Notes: generated by a model not told the origin, from the letters alone. Shown: positions 35,520-47,497, counted from the stretch's first letter. The stretch: DNA of 64,000 nucleotides from Candidatus Zixiibacteriota bacterium (GCA_024280215.1 JAJRQO010000021.1:115523-179522), one strand, 5' to 3'. Program-made: numbers and translations.

Positions 35520-36455
35520 CTACAATCCTAACTGCTTCCGATAATACTCAACTGTCCGACGGACACCTTCTTTAAATTCTACTTCAGGTTCATAACCAAA
35601 CTTTGCAAGCTTATCAATCGATGCATACGAATGTTTTATATCGCCAGCTCGTTCATCTTCATAAACTGCTTCAATATCACAACCGATAATCTCACGCAAG
35701 ATATCCAATGTCTCGTTAAGTGTAAACTGTCCGTTACATCCGACATTAAAATAGTCACCACAGATATCATCATTAGTTGCCGCAAGCAGATTTGCCTGCA
35801 CACAGTTGTCTATATAAGTAAAGTCACGAGACTGTTCTCCATCACCAAAAACTGTCGGTTGTTTGCCACGTAAAAATGCTTCGATAAATTTTGGAAAGAC
35901 TGCCGCATAAGCAGAATTCGGATCTTGTTGTGGTCCAAAAATATTAAAATATCTGAGTGCCACAGTCGGGAACTTATACAACTCCCAATAGACTTTCAAA
36001 TAATATTCGTTGGTAAGTTTTGTAACTGCGTATGGAGAAAGCGGCGATGGTCTCATCCCTTCATGTTTCGGAAGTTCTTCAGCATCACCATAAACTGATG
36101 ATGATGACGCCATAACCATTTTTTTCACACCAGCAGATTTGGCCGCTTCAAGCAGATGTAAAGTCCCATCGACATTAACAACATTGGATGTAAGCGGATT
36201 TTCAACCGAACGAGGAACTGATGGAAGAGCAGCTTGGTGTAAGATATAATCAATACCTTCAACAGCTTTTTTGACAACCCAAAAATCCCGAATATCACCA
36301 TCAACAATTTCTATATCATTTATAACCGCTTGTAAATTATCAATATTACCAGTTGAAAAATTGTCTAAAACCCGTACAGATTCACCTTTTTCAACTAATT
36401 TTTTGGTTATATTTGAACCAATAAATCCGGCACCACCGGAGACTAAATATTTCAT
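35520..36455 (-). CDS. NAD-dependent sugar-nucleotide 4-epimerase (WbpP/GalE-like)
   Basis: This 311-residue extended SDR enzyme has the NAD-binding motif GGAGFIG near the start and the catalytic Ser-rich ASSSSVYG with YAVTK. The substrate-side blocks are QAALPSVPRSVENPLTSNVVN, LRYFNIFGPQQDP and VFGDGEQSRDFTYIDN. These blocks are most like UDP-GlcNAc(A) 4-epimerases of surface-polysaccharide pathways. AGGGA precedes the ATG by 8 nt. It is a paralogue of the enzyme at 26.3 kb, which lacks a normal start. It could supply a UDP-hexosamine for the glycan made at 7-22 kb; the exact substrate is inference. Confidence 0.88.
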   Translation of the reverse strand: MKYLVSGGAGFIGSNITKKLVEKGESVRVLDNFSTGNIDNLQAVINDIEIVDGDIRDFWVVKKAVEGIDYILHQAALPSVPRSVENPLTSNVVNVDGTLHLLEAAKSAGVKKMVMASSSSVYGDAEELPKHEGMRPSPLSPYAVTKLTNEYYLKVYWELYKFPTVALRYFNIFGPQQDPNSAYAAVFPKFIEAFLRGKQPTVFGDGEQSRDFTYIDNCVQANLLAATNDDICGDYFNVGCNGQFTLNETLDILREIIGCDIEAVYEDERAGDIKHSYASIDKLAKFGYEPEVEFKEGVRRTVEYYRKQLGL

Positions 36456-36575
36456 TTTATGTATCCCTATAAAGTAATCTATTTCATATAAATATCGGCA
36501 AAAAGTTGATTAACTAAATCTATAATGCATAATAACCGTATACAGCTTAATATGATAATCTACTGATGTCCAGTT

Positions 36576-37979
36576 TTATCTTTTAGAATAACAACAATAT
36601 GTTATCTCATCTGATGAAAAACACTTTATCTTTTCATACAATTTCATAAACTTGGATGAATTATAAAACCGAGAAATTGGACTATCGATATACAGCACCA
36701 CCCAGTCAGGTTTATAATCAGCAACCAACTCAAAATATTTCCCTGACCTATTATAGATAACAGCTTCAGGCGAAACTAAACCGTCTCGGTCTAATATTTT
36801 TCGCTTTGAATAATAGCCGATATAGCCAATATCTTCAGCGGCTATAATTTCATCTTCCGATGTATGGGTGTATAAATAATACCCGATTTGTTTATGAACT
36901 TTCTCAAGATTGTGTTGAGATAATTTGTAATATGATACTTTCATATAAACCATAGGTAAAAGCAATAGACAAATCAGAGCAAATATAATTTTTTTATATA
37001 ACAAAACTTGGAGTGTTTGATTTTGAATCTTTTCAATAAGAAAAATAAACCCCGCTCCAATAAATAGAAAATAAATTGGATAAATCGGAGAAACATACCA
37101 TATAAAAAGAGCCGTATTACTCACTGCCAAAGGCAGAATCATTCCACCTAACCAAACAAGTGCCAACAATCCAAAGTTCTGTTTTTTCCAAAGCCAGTAT
37201 GCACCGATACCAGCAAGAAGAATTAAAACGATCCCGTAATAATTATAAATGTTTAATATCAGAAACAGCTTATCAATTATATTTGATGAACCGAATTGCG
37301 AATACAAGGCAAGTTTGGCTGTGATAGAATTTGGTATGACAGAACCAAAATAATAATTTGAAAACAAAAACCACGGAGCGATTATTGAAAATGGAATCGC
37401 AAGCAGTTTGATAAGTTCTTCTCTGTTTTGTATGAGAGTTTTTATGCCTAACAATAAAAGCAGAAGAAACCCCTCTGGTCTTGTCAGCGATGCAAGCGTT
37501 GCCATCCCCCACGCGTAGTAATGTTTTTCTTTATGTGAATAATACATCGAAGTTATAATCAAAAGCGTAAAAAACGAAGTCTCCATCCCTGCTGTATCAG
37601 TCACTAACAGTCTCGGAAATAAGATATACAAAAGCACAGGCACAAATGCAAAATGGTTCATCCGAAGCGAACATGCAAACTTATAAATCAGAACCGCTGT
37701 TATACCTGATGACATCAACGCAACAAGCGTCGCTGCTTGCTGAACTTTGAATCCGATAACATGCACCATTGACAACAACAACGTAAACAGAGGCGTCGTT
37801 GTACCCAGAACATGTTCACCTTTGTTATAGACAAACCCGTCACCAATAGCAAGATTTTCGACATACCGAAAGGTGATGAATGCATCATCGAATGTAAAAT
37901 TTGTCAACCAATGGAAGATAATCCGTACGAGTATAGTTGATAGAAAAATAATTGTAATTTTCTTCTGCATCAATTCCAT
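36576..37979 (-). CDS. Polytopic membrane protein, GT-C glycosyltransferase-like
   Basis: This 467-residue inner-membrane protein has about ten to eleven helices and a soluble C-terminal domain. The first periplasmic loop carries FTFDDAFITFRYVENLAIGDG, an acidic motif like that of GT39/GT83-type polyprenyl-phosphate sugar transferases. LLVTDTAGMETSFFTLL and LTRPEGFLLLL follow. The C-terminal part (EDIGYIGYYSKRKILDRDGLVSPE) is typical of these enzymes in my recollection. It would transfer a sugar from a lipid carrier on the outer face of the membrane. The start may be ATG at 37979 or 37970; neither has a strong ribosome site. Confidence 0.72.
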   Translation of the reverse strand: MELMQKKITIIFLSTILVRIIFHWLTNFTFDDAFITFRYVENLAIGDGFVYNKGEHVLGTTTPLFTLLLSMVHVIGFKVQQAATLVALMSSGITAVLIYKFACSLRMNHFAFVPVLLYILFPRLLVTDTAGMETSFFTLLIITSMYYSHKEKHYYAWGMATLASLTRPEGFLLLLLLGIKTLIQNREELIKLLAIPFSIIAPWFLFSNYYFGSVIPNSITAKLALYSQFGSSNIIDKLFLILNIYNYYGIVLILLAGIGAYWLWKKQNFGLLALVWLGGMILPLAVSNTALFIWYVSPIYPIYFLFIGAGFIFLIEKIQNQTLQVLLYKKIIFALICLLLLPMVYMKVSYYKLSQHNLEKVHKQIGYYLYTHTSEDEIIAAEDIGYIGYYSKRKILDRDGLVSPEAVIYNRSGKYFELVADYKPDWVVLYIDSPISRFYNSSKFMKLYEKIKCFSSDEITYCCYSKR

Positions 37980-38033
37980 ACAAAAATATAGGAGAGTTTA
38001 ATAATGAGGTCAAGTTAAAGGAGTTTGTGTTTC

Positions 38034-38123
38034 GTCAGGTCCTGATTTTGATTTATCAAAATTGTGAACTGACGATATAAGTGTCAGGTCACAATTCTCT
38101 TTCAGAGAATCAGGACCTGACAC
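38034..38123. repeat. Twin-hairpin dispersed element, copy C
   Basis: The first palindrome (38034-38073) runs GTCAGGTCCTGATT, core TTGA-TTTA-TCAA, AATTGTGAACTGAC. The second (38081-38123) is in the opposite orientation with core CTCT-TTC-AGAG. They are 7 nt apart. The terminal ACCTGACACAAC is shared with other copies. Confidence 0.78.
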
Positions 38124-38200
38124 AACATAAAATTATATAACTTGTGAATAGATTGTTCAAGTTTTATAATGAAAACATAATTTAACTATTGAGGAATTTT

Positions 38201-39091
38201 ATGGCTAAATATATCTATTGGAGCAAAGAAACAATTTGTGACTGGTCTTTCACTATTATTTACCCTCCTATAGTGGAAGAGACAAATCATATAATTAAAG
38301 AGAAATTTAGAGATGGAAACTTTTTGTTTCTTAATTTTCTATTTGATAATAATTTTCAAAAAAAGTTTTCAAAACTAGGTATTAAGCACTCTGAATATAC
38401 TCATAAGAATAAGAAAACAAAATTCGCTTCAATTAGCTCACATGATATTGACGCTTTTAATGATGTTGGCAAATTTTATGAACATTCCTATATTGAAATT
38501 TCGAAATCACTCTCTAAAGAAAAAATTCATAATATTCCTGATTTAAACTACTCTGAATCTCTTCATTTTGGAGAAGATAAAAAAGTAATATCAATTCTAG
38601 ATTCGTTAGAAAGTTCATTTCTATTCACTCAAAATGATGGAAGAGAAATTCGTTTATTCTCACGTCATGGTGATTTAACAAATAATTATTTAATAGAGTT
38701 GTTTCGATTTCATATTAAAAATTTAGATATTGAAATAAAAAATAAATTTTCTGACCAAATTATTCTAAAGATTGCTTATTTTTGTAAAAACACTAATGAA
38801 ATTTCAGATAATATAATCATTGATTCTACTGGATTAGTCAAATTTCAATTATGGAATAGTAAAATTATTGATAGAGGACCTAAGCTAGAGGAATTTATTC
38901 AAGTGTGTAATGTTTGTATCAATAATGATGAGATTACATTTTCGGAATGGGGAAAAGTTTCTTCTAGTGAATTACCATCAAACATTGCTAACAGAAAAGC
39001 TGGAAAAAGCTGCTTAACATTTATGGTTGGTATATTACTAATTATAATTTGTTTATACTATCTGATTAAGTTTTTGATTGGGTTATTCTAA
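38201..39091 (+). CDS. Hypothetical tail-anchored protein
   Basis: This 296-residue protein is charged and Asn/Lys-rich, with one strongly hydrophobic helix at the very C-terminus (LTFMVGILLIIICLYYLIKFLIGLF). That suggests a tail-anchored membrane protein facing the cytosol. There is no signal peptide and no motif I recognise. The ATG at 38201 follows GAGGA at 5-6 nt; a TTG at 38189 would extend it. Its AT content is higher than that of neighbouring metabolic genes. It ends convergently with the symporter gene, overlapping by 4 nt. It may be recently acquired; the function is unknown. Confidence 0.75.
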   Translation: MAKYIYWSKETICDWSFTIIYPPIVEETNHIIKEKFRDGNFLFLNFLFDNNFQKKFSKLGIKHSEYTHKNKKTKFASISSHDIDAFNDVGKFYEHSYIEISKSLSKEKIHNIPDLNYSESLHFGEDKKVISILDSLESSFLFTQNDGREIRLFSRHGDLTNNYLIELFRFHIKNLDIEIKNKFSDQIILKIAYFCKNTNEISDNIIIDSTGLVKFQLWNSKIIDRGPKLEEFIQVCNVCINNDEITFSEWGKVSSSELPSNIANRKAGKSCLTFMVGILLIIICLYYLIKFLIGLF

Positions 39092-40488
39092 CGGTCTTTG
39101 TATGGCAAGTGCTTGCCAGCTTTTTTCTCATCCATATACTTCTTAGACATTTTGACAACCGCACCCGACATGAAGATAAGAGCAATAAGGTTCGGTGCCG
39201 ACATCAATCCATTGGCCGCATCGGCAAAGTTCCAGACAGGTTCCAAGTCAAGCGTCGCACCCATGAGAGTAAAGATAATATAAATCCATTTATACGGAAG
39301 TTTTGATTTTGCTCCACCAAGATACTCAACACCTTTTTCGCCATAATATGACCATGCCACCACCGTTGAAAAAGCAAAGAGCATGATACCAACAACAACC
39401 ATCCATCGTCCAAAACCAGGAAGAGCAATTTCAAATGCGGTCATCGTCAGCACCGCACCATTTTGACCATTCGCCCAAACACCTGTTGAGATAATTACCA
39501 AGGCTGTCATCGAGCAGATAACAATCGTATCGATAAATGGTCCAAGCATCGCAACCAAACCTTCACGCACAGGCTCGTCAACTTTTGCAGTAGCATGTGC
39601 CATCGCAGCCGACCCCTGCCCTGCCTCATTTGAGAACAAGCCACGGCGAAGTCCCCACGCAAATGTCATCCAGATAGTCGCACCACCAGCGGCACCACCG
39701 ACAACAGCAGTTGGGTTAAAAGCATGATAAAATATAAGTTCAAACGATGGTAATATCTGTTCGTAATTCATAAACAATGCGACCATCGCAGATAAGACAT
39801 AGACAACCGACATGCCAGGCACCAAATATGTCGCAACCGAGCCGATTCGTTTGATACCTCCAATAATAACGGCACCCGTCAGACCTGCTAAGATAAATCC
39901 GAATATCCAGCGAAACATTGTTTCGCTTTCAGCGGAAACCTCAAAGACATCAATCAACGAATGAGCCATCGTATTTGACTGCACCATATTTCCCGCACCC
40001 AATGCACCAATCGCTACAAACGATGCAAACATGTAGGCAAGCGGTTTGAAATACTTTGGCATACCCATTTCAATATAATACATCGGACCACCACGGACAT
40101 TTCCGTCAGGATCGATTTTACGATACTTAATTGCTAAAGTACACTCGGCAAATTTAATCGCCATACCAAAAAATGCCGTAACCCACATCCAAAATATCGC
40201 TCCCGGTCCACCCCAATACAATGCAACCGCCACACCAGCGATATTTCCGATACCGATTGTCGCCGAAAGAGCTGCCGACAATGCCTGAAAATGAGTAAGC
40301 TGACCTTTGTGGTTCGGGTCATCATATTTCCCTGTCGCAATTGCAACACCATGGGAAAATCCACGTACTTGGATAAGCACCATACGCACTGTCAGGACTA
40401 AACCAGTCGCCAACAATAGCGATGCCATGTATGGTCCCCAAACAAAGCCAGAGATTGAATTGATTATATTTGTAATGGATTCTAACAT
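39088..40488 (-). CDS. Sodium:alanine/glycine symporter (AGCS family)
   Basis: This transporter of about 466 residues has roughly eleven membrane helices. Family signatures are visible: GQLTHFQALSAALSATIGIGNIAGVAVAL, GGPGAIFWMWVTAFFGMAIKFAEC, RGGPMYYIEMG and the late block RRGLFSNEAGQGSAAMAHA. It imports alanine or glycine with sodium. The start is placed at the ATG at 40488 (MLESITNI); a TTG at 40542 would overlap the enolase region and is unlikely. It is divergent from enolase. Family is certain; substrate preference is not. Confidence 0.94.
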   Translation of the reverse strand: MLESITNIINSISGFVWGPYMASLLLATGLVLTVRMVLIQVRGFSHGVAIATGKYDDPNHKGQLTHFQALSAALSATIGIGNIAGVAVALYWGGPGAIFWMWVTAFFGMAIKFAECTLAIKYRKIDPDGNVRGGPMYYIEMGMPKYFKPLAYMFASFVAIGALGAGNMVQSNTMAHSLIDVFEVSAESETMFRWIFGFILAGLTGAVIIGGIKRIGSVATYLVPGMSVVYVLSAMVALFMNYEQILPSFELIFYHAFNPTAVVGGAAGGATIWMTFAWGLRRGLFSNEAGQGSAAMAHATAKVDEPVREGLVAMLGPFIDTIVICSMTALVIISTGVWANGQNGAVLTMTAFEIALPGFGRWMVVVGIMLFAFSTVVAWSYYGEKGVEYLGGAKSKLPYKWIYIIFTLMGATLDLEPVWNFADAANGLMSAPNLIALIFMSGAVVKMSKKYMDEKKAGKHLPYKDR

Positions 40489-40536
40489 TGGTATAAATAT
40501 TACAATTTTAGTTTTTTTCCGCAAGTAAAAAAATAA

Positions 40537-41940
<1,404 letters not shown>

Positions 41941-42356
41941 CATTTTGTCAGGAATGGGTTCCTGACAACGCAAAGTCCCCCATCCTCGACTTGATCGGGG
42001 AACCATATAATTGTAGCAGGGCAGGTCTCTCCGAGACCTGTCCTTTTTTTGTAGAGGCGTTACATGTAACGCACCTACAACGGAACAGGCAAGCCTGTTC
42101 CCTACAAACAAAAACTCCGAACCCCTTCTCTGGCTTGACCGTGCCTGAAGGCACACCAGAGATCCAGTCCTTTCGTAATTTCTAAATGGGTTCAGTCGCA
42201 TATAAAACATCTTAAATTACTCTATTTATGCTTCTCATTTTCGTTATAAATAATTCACCCGCAGGGTGTTACAGAGAAATGGCTTTGGCTGAAAAAATGG
42301 CTTAAAGCCATTTTCGTCTATTAAACTTGTAGTGTTTTTGTGCATCGATTTTCTCT
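41941..42356. other. Palindrome-rich non-coding interval after enolase
   Basis: There is no gene here. In order it holds: a hairpin GTCAGGAA-TGGG-TTCCTGAC (41947-41966); a CTCGACTTGATCGGGG segment (41985-42000); a terminator-like CAGGTCTC-TCC-GAGACCTG plus seven Ts (42022-42050); and a GTAGAGGCG...CGCACCTAC palindrome (42051-42078). GGAACAGGC-AA-GCCTGTTCC (42082-42101), a TCTCTGG...CCAGAGA palindrome with GTGCC-TGAA-GGCAC core (42127-42161) and AAAATGGCTT-A-AAGCCATTTT (42294-42314) follow. Reading frames across it are by-products of these repeats. Confidence 0.7.
42022..42050 (+). terminator. Terminator-like hairpin after enolase
   Basis: CAGGTCTC, TCC and GAGACCTG form an 8-bp stem with a 3-nt loop, followed by TCC and seven Ts. 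It is about 80 nt past the enolase stop. Confidence 0.65.
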
Positions 42357-42499
42357 TTCAAAATTTAGTCGTTCATTGCGTGTTATGTCAGTTCCTGATT
42401 CATTGAAAATGAATTGTGAACTGACAGTTTATCGACAGTTCACAATTTTGATAAATCAAAATCAGGAACTATCGAAACAGTGAATTTTCAAAATTTAGT
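42357..42499. repeat. Twin-hairpin dispersed element, copy D, between 13-nt direct repeats
   Basis: The palindrome at 42387-42425 reads GTCAGTTCCTGATT, CAT-TGAAA-ATG, AATTGTGAACTGAC. A second, inverted palindrome at 42434-42473 has the core TTGATAAATCAA. The pair is bracketed by TTCAAAATTTAGT at 42357-42369 and 42487-42499, which could be a target-site duplication. Confidence 0.72.
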
Positions 42500-42638
42500 T
42501 ATTAATTGAAAGGGATGTGATGTGAATGAAGTAATATTTTGTAAAGAATTTGAAGCGGATGGCTAACTACCATTTTTTTACACACTTTTCTATTTGAATT
42601 CGTTTATATTACAAATAACACGCAGGGAGAAATATTGT

Positions 42639-43469
42639 ATGAGAAAAATTATTTTATTATTATCAGTCGCTTTCGTATTAATTGTCAGTTGTGATAATCC
42701 GTTTTGGAGTAGCCCACCAAGCAAACAACCTGTTTCGCAAGATTCAATTATTAATGATACTATTGTTATAGATACAGTTGTAAAATTAAACTATGATGAT
42801 GAGGCTGAATCAATTGCCGTCTGTTATTTTAATTTATTAGAAGCTCCAGATTCTCTCTCTCAGAGAATTTTTAATGAAATGACACTAATTGACTCTCAAT
42901 GGCATGACTCAATATCATCTTGGAGTAATTTTGTAGGTGGTAGCTTCAATCCCGATGATGATACAACTACTTATTTACGATATGTTCCTCCTTGGAGACC
43001 AAGTCTCTTGTTTTTATATTTTACTAATGCTGATTTTCCTTCAATTGTGGATAGTTCCAATACAGAATTCTACAATACTCTGCAAACTCTAAACTATGAT
43101 TCCCTCGTTCTTTTTTCTTCACCACCTATCGCATATTTATATCTTGAAGGGATACAAAATCCAAGAGTCGCAGCTACAAAGTTCGCAGACAATCCTGCAA
43201 TAAAGTCTACCTCTATATACGAACAATATGGTTTTGGAGAGCATTCAAATATCTATCCTTCATTTGAAGAAGGAAATTCAAAATATTTTTATTTTTTTGG
43301 ATGGGGAGGTTGTGAAGTTGGATGTACAAACGCAAATATATTTTATTTCGAAATTATAGATGGAATTGCAACATTAGCAGGGATATTTAACTCTGATAGA
43401 GATCGAGGTAATGCACCTGATTGGTATTCTATTTATTACGCAGCAAAACAAAAATGGAGAAAAAGTTGA
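42639..43469 (+). CDS. Lipoprotein of unknown function
   Basis: This 276-residue lipoprotein has the signal MRKIILLLSVAFVLIVSC, with the lipobox at VSCDN. Just after it is a short Asp-Ser/Thr tether (DSIINDTIVIDTVVK) of the same style as the long hexapeptide repeat in the lipoprotein at 62.5 kb. The globular part has YLRYVPPWRPSLLFLYF and a C-terminal YFFGWGGCEVGCTNANIFYFE with two cysteines, but no family I recognise. The ATG at 42639 has GGGAG about 9 nt upstream; a TTG at 42594 would extend it needlessly. It is convergent with the Hint-domain lipoprotein. Confidence 0.8.
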   Translation: MRKIILLLSVAFVLIVSCDNPFWSSPPSKQPVSQDSIINDTIVIDTVVKLNYDDEAESIAVCYFNLLEAPDSLSQRIFNEMTLIDSQWHDSISSWSNFVGGSFNPDDDTTTYLRYVPPWRPSLLFLYFTNADFPSIVDSSNTEFYNTLQTLNYDSLVLFSSPPIAYLYLEGIQNPRVAATKFADNPAIKSTSIYEQYGFGEHSNIYPSFEEGNSKYFYFFGWGGCEVGCTNANIFYFEIIDGIATLAGIFNSDRDRGNAPDWYSIYYAAKQKWRKS

Positions 43470-43485
43470 TTCCTATACATAATCC

Positions 43486-44331
43486 CTACAGCATCGAATC
43501 GACAACTACTTTCCCAAAACCAGAATGAAAACCTTTATTTGATATCGTTTGCATGGTAAACCAATACTTTTGATTCGACAATAACCCGATAACCTCAACA
43601 GTATCTTTCGTCCCATATGCACTTGGTGTTGGCATATTCAAAACAGTGTCTTGCTTATACCAAGAGCTTGATACTGATATACTTGAATCTGAAATTCTCA
43701 TATCATAACTTTCTGTAAAAATACTACTATTTCCAGGAACGGTCCAATGCAGTGTAAGAGAACTATCCGACTTACTTATCACTTCTAAATCATCAATTTG
43801 TGCCGTCCCTTCATAAGGTGGTGTTTTATTATGCACTAAAAAACCGTTAGCGATGAAATTTGCGTGCGGTGATTCGACAGTAATATCATAGACAATTTTT
43901 TTTCCAACTGGAACAACTGAGTTACTTGGTAAACTTATATAAGATTGATTTTGATTTATGAAAGCAAACTGAGTTAGTTCTTTCTCTACCCATTTTTCAG
44001 CAAGCTCATACTTGCCTGTTTGTGGTGAATAGAACGGATGAGATGATGTCGCAGTTAATCTAATATTATCTGAAACTCTGAATTGATAACAAAGCTGATT
44101 TGACTTTTTTATAAACATAACTTTTGATGGTTCTAAACTGGAGGTCGCAATATTATAAGAATAAACAATATCTCCGACTTGTAATTTCTCGATTAGTAAT
44201 TGACCAGTTGGAGTTGCAATTTGTGTTCCCTCGGCAATACAATATGTGAGAGGGTCTCCTGTACATCCTAGTAAGCTAACAAGAGCAGATAATACTACTA
44301 TCGACATTAGATTAGTTCTGATTTTTTTCAT
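43486..44331 (-). CDS. Lipoprotein with embedded intein-like (Hint) domain and fibronectin-III domain
   Basis: This 281-residue surface lipoprotein has signal residues 1-22 and lipobox LLGC (C23). Only seven residues later a Hint domain starts at C31 (CIAEGTQIATPTGQLLIEKLQVGD). Block B is TATSSHPF (T95, H98) and the domain ends NFIANGFLVHN (H167, N168). The next residue is Lys, not Cys, Ser or Thr, so it fits bacterial intein-like domains, which tend to cleave rather than splice cleanly. Residues from about 175 form a fibronectin-III-like domain (DLEVISKSDSSLTLHWTVPG). Autocleavage would release that domain from the lipid anchor; this is inference. Confidence 0.8.
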   Translation of the reverse strand: MKKIRTNLMSIVVLSALVSLLGCTGDPLTYCIAEGTQIATPTGQLLIEKLQVGDIVYSYNIATSSLEPSKVMFIKKSNQLCYQFRVSDNIRLTATSSHPFYSPQTGKYELAEKWVEKELTQFAFINQNQSYISLPSNSVVPVGKKIVYDITVESPHANFIANGFLVHNKTPPYEGTAQIDDLEVISKSDSSLTLHWTVPGNSSIFTESYDMRISDSSISVSSSWYKQDTVLNMPTPSAYGTKDTVEVIGLLSNQKYWFTMQTISNKGFHSGFGKVVVDSML

Positions 44332-44740
44332 TATAAAATCTCCCTGACTTTTAAGTTATAACTTATTAAACGTATCAAATCAGTTTTCATCAAAAAAAAT
44401 TTTATTTTTATTATTTGCTCTAAACGTTTCTGCACTGGATTCTGGCTTCGCTGGAAAGGAGTTCAAATAAGAACATACTTCGACAAGCTCAGTATGACAA
44501 ATTATAAAAAGATGAGATAGCCACGTCAACAAGTCACAATGTGACAAGTTGCCTCGCTATGACTGCTGTTTGCTTATTCCAAATTTTTTGTGTTTTGATA
44601 GACTTAAACCAGTTACATACCTTACTATTTTAATATTCTTTACGATTTTCACACAATAGCTACTTTCAAGCTACTCTTATCTCTTTTTCTACCAAATACT
44701 TACCAATAATCTCATTTTTTATACAAATAGTTGAAACTTC
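44332..44740. other. Non-coding interval with mosaic palindromes before groES
   Basis: There is no gene here. The segment at 44435-44563 is a patchwork of three palindromic pieces: CTGGATTCTGGCTTCGCTGG; CATACT...AGTATG (44474-44498); and GATAGCCACGTCAAC...GCCTCGCTATGAC (44514-44563). The last has a GTCAC-AAT-GTGAC core. The rest is AT-rich. Confidence 0.6.
44435..44563. repeat. Cluster of three promiscuous-type palindromes
   Basis: The three elements resemble short palindromes that I recall being scattered through many unrelated bacterial genomes. These are the GGATTCTGG-CTTCG type, the TTCGACAAGCTCAG type and the GTCATAGCGAGG...CGTGGCTATC type. Only the sequence itself was examined here. 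Confidence 0.55.
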
Positions 44741-44768
44741 TTGACAAAAAGTGCGTTTAACATATATT
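44741..44768 (+). promoter_or_regulatory. groESL promoter
   Basis: TTGACA (44741-44746), 16 nt and TATATT (44763-44768). The expected start of transcription falls at the CIRCE element 10 nt downstream. Confidence 0.8.
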
Positions 44769-44777
44769 GATCGCCTA

Positions 44778-44804
44778 TTGGCACTCATCTCTTGTGAGTG
44801 CTAA
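44778..44804. promoter_or_regulatory. CIRCE element (HrcA operator)
   Basis: TTGGCACTC, nine bases and GAGTGCTAA. It matches the CIRCE consensus TTAGCACTC-N9-GAGTGCTAA with one change. HrcA binding here represses groESL until heat shock. hrcA itself is not in the window. Confidence 0.95.
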
Positions 44805-44851
44805 TAAAATATGGTATATTAAAGTAATAACAATTAATAGGAGATTTAAAA

Positions 44852-45145
44852 ATGAATATCAAACCTCTTGCTGACAGAGTCGTTGTAAAAGCGATCGAAG
44901 AACAAGAAGTATCAAAAAGCGGAATCATTATTCCTGATACTGCCAAAGAAAAACCAATGGAAGGTGAAATCATCGAAGTTGGAACTGGTCGTTTAACTGA
45001 TGACGGAAAATTAGTACAATTAGAAGTTAAAAAAGGTGACAAAGTATTGTACGGTAAATATTCCGGCACCGAAATTTCTATTGATGGCGATGATTATCTC
45101 ATCATGCGTGAATCTGATATTTTTGCTGTTATAAACAGCAAATAA
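44852..45145 (+). CDS. groES: Co-chaperonin GroES
   Basis: This 97-residue heptameric lid of the GroEL chamber has the family features [28 protein letters not shown] (mobile loop) and [22 protein letters not shown] precedes the ATG. Expression is set by the CIRCE element upstream. It is 21 nt before groEL and co-transcribed with it. Confidence 0.98.
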   Translation: MNIKPLADRVVVKAIEEQEVSKSGIIIPDTAKEKPMEGEIIEVGTGRLTDDGKLVQLEVKKGDKVLYGKYSGTEISIDGDDYLIMRESDIFAVINSK

Positions 45146-45151
45146 TTATAA

Positions 45152-46816
<1,665 letters not shown>

Positions 46817-46883
46817 TCTCTGAAGAGACATTCATCACCCCATAAGCTTAGCTTATAAATAGTTTTTTAGTTTTATTATATAT

Positions 46884-46922
46884 AGTAGGTCGGAACCCCT
46901 GTGGTTCCGACCTACTTTTTTA
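46884..46922 (+). terminator. groESL terminator
   Basis: AGTAGGTCGGAAC / GTTCCGACCTACT form a perfect 13-bp stem around a 7-nt loop, followed by a run of Ts. Its outer arm shares GTAGGTCGG with the intergenic palindromes near 35363 and 47403. Confidence 0.92.
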
Positions 46923-46958
46923 TTGAATAAATACAATGTTAAGTAGTATCTTAAATAT

Positions 46959-47405
46959 ATGAATAACCCAAATGACGATAGTTACAAAGAAGAAATCAAA
47001 GCTAAACTTTTAGAAGAAAAAGTTCAGCATAAAAGTTACCTTCAGGACATATTTAAGGGAAGTTTTGCTGGGATGTATTTAGCAGGTCGTGCTCAAGCAC
47101 CTATGTCAGTCGTGCTGACATTTCTCTATGTAGATAAAATTTTGTGGTTGATTGGAGTTTTGCTATTTGTTTCATGTTTTATTTTAGGCATATTTTTTAT
47201 ATTAATAGACAATCTTAACTCTTTTAGATATAGTAGTAATGAAAAAAGTTTCTTTTCATTCTTAGAGTATAAATTACATGTACCTTACGACTACGAAGAA
47301 AAACCAAAACCTATAATTCCACTCAAGAGATTACTACTCTACATGCTCTATACTGAAATAGCTATTTCTTCGTTTTTCATTATCGATTATCTGTTTGGAT
47401 TGTAG
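46959..47405 (+). CDS. Small membrane protein of unknown function
   Basis: This 148-residue protein has a charged N-terminus (about 1-45), a long hydrophobic segment with two likely helices (about 50-82) and a third helix near the C-terminus (about 125-146). The cytosolic loop contains FLEYKLHVPYDYEEKPKPIIP. I recognise no family. The start at 46959 has no strong ribosome site, so expression level or exact start is uncertain. It is flanked by the groEL terminator and by a repeat cluster. Confidence 0.6.
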   Translation: MNNPNDDSYKEEIKAKLLEEKVQHKSYLQDIFKGSFAGMYLAGRAQAPMSVVLTFLYVDKILWLIGVLLFVSCFILGIFFILIDNLNSFRYSSNEKSFFSFLEYKLHVPYDYEEKPKPIIPLKRLLLYMLYTEIAISSFFIIDYLFGL

Positions 47406-47469
47406 GTCAGCATTCCGTTGGTTTGAAATTGTTAGATTTCATAGCCGAGAAACCCGACACAACATGAAT

Positions 47470-47497
47470 GGCAGAACCACTAAAGGGTTCTTCCCTA
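47470..47497. repeat. Short dispersed palindrome, copy 2
   Basis: It is identical to the sequence at 31722-31750 over about 28 nt: GGCAGAACC, ACTAAA, GGGTTCT, TCCCTAC. Confidence 0.75.

Noticed and set aside
41948..42185. Small frames on both strands inside the post-enolase palindromes
   Set aside because: They arise from the symmetrical repeats and have no start context.
42357..42499. CRISPR-like array
   Set aside because: Only two palindromes in opposite orientation and no regularly spaced direct repeats; there are no cas genes in the window.
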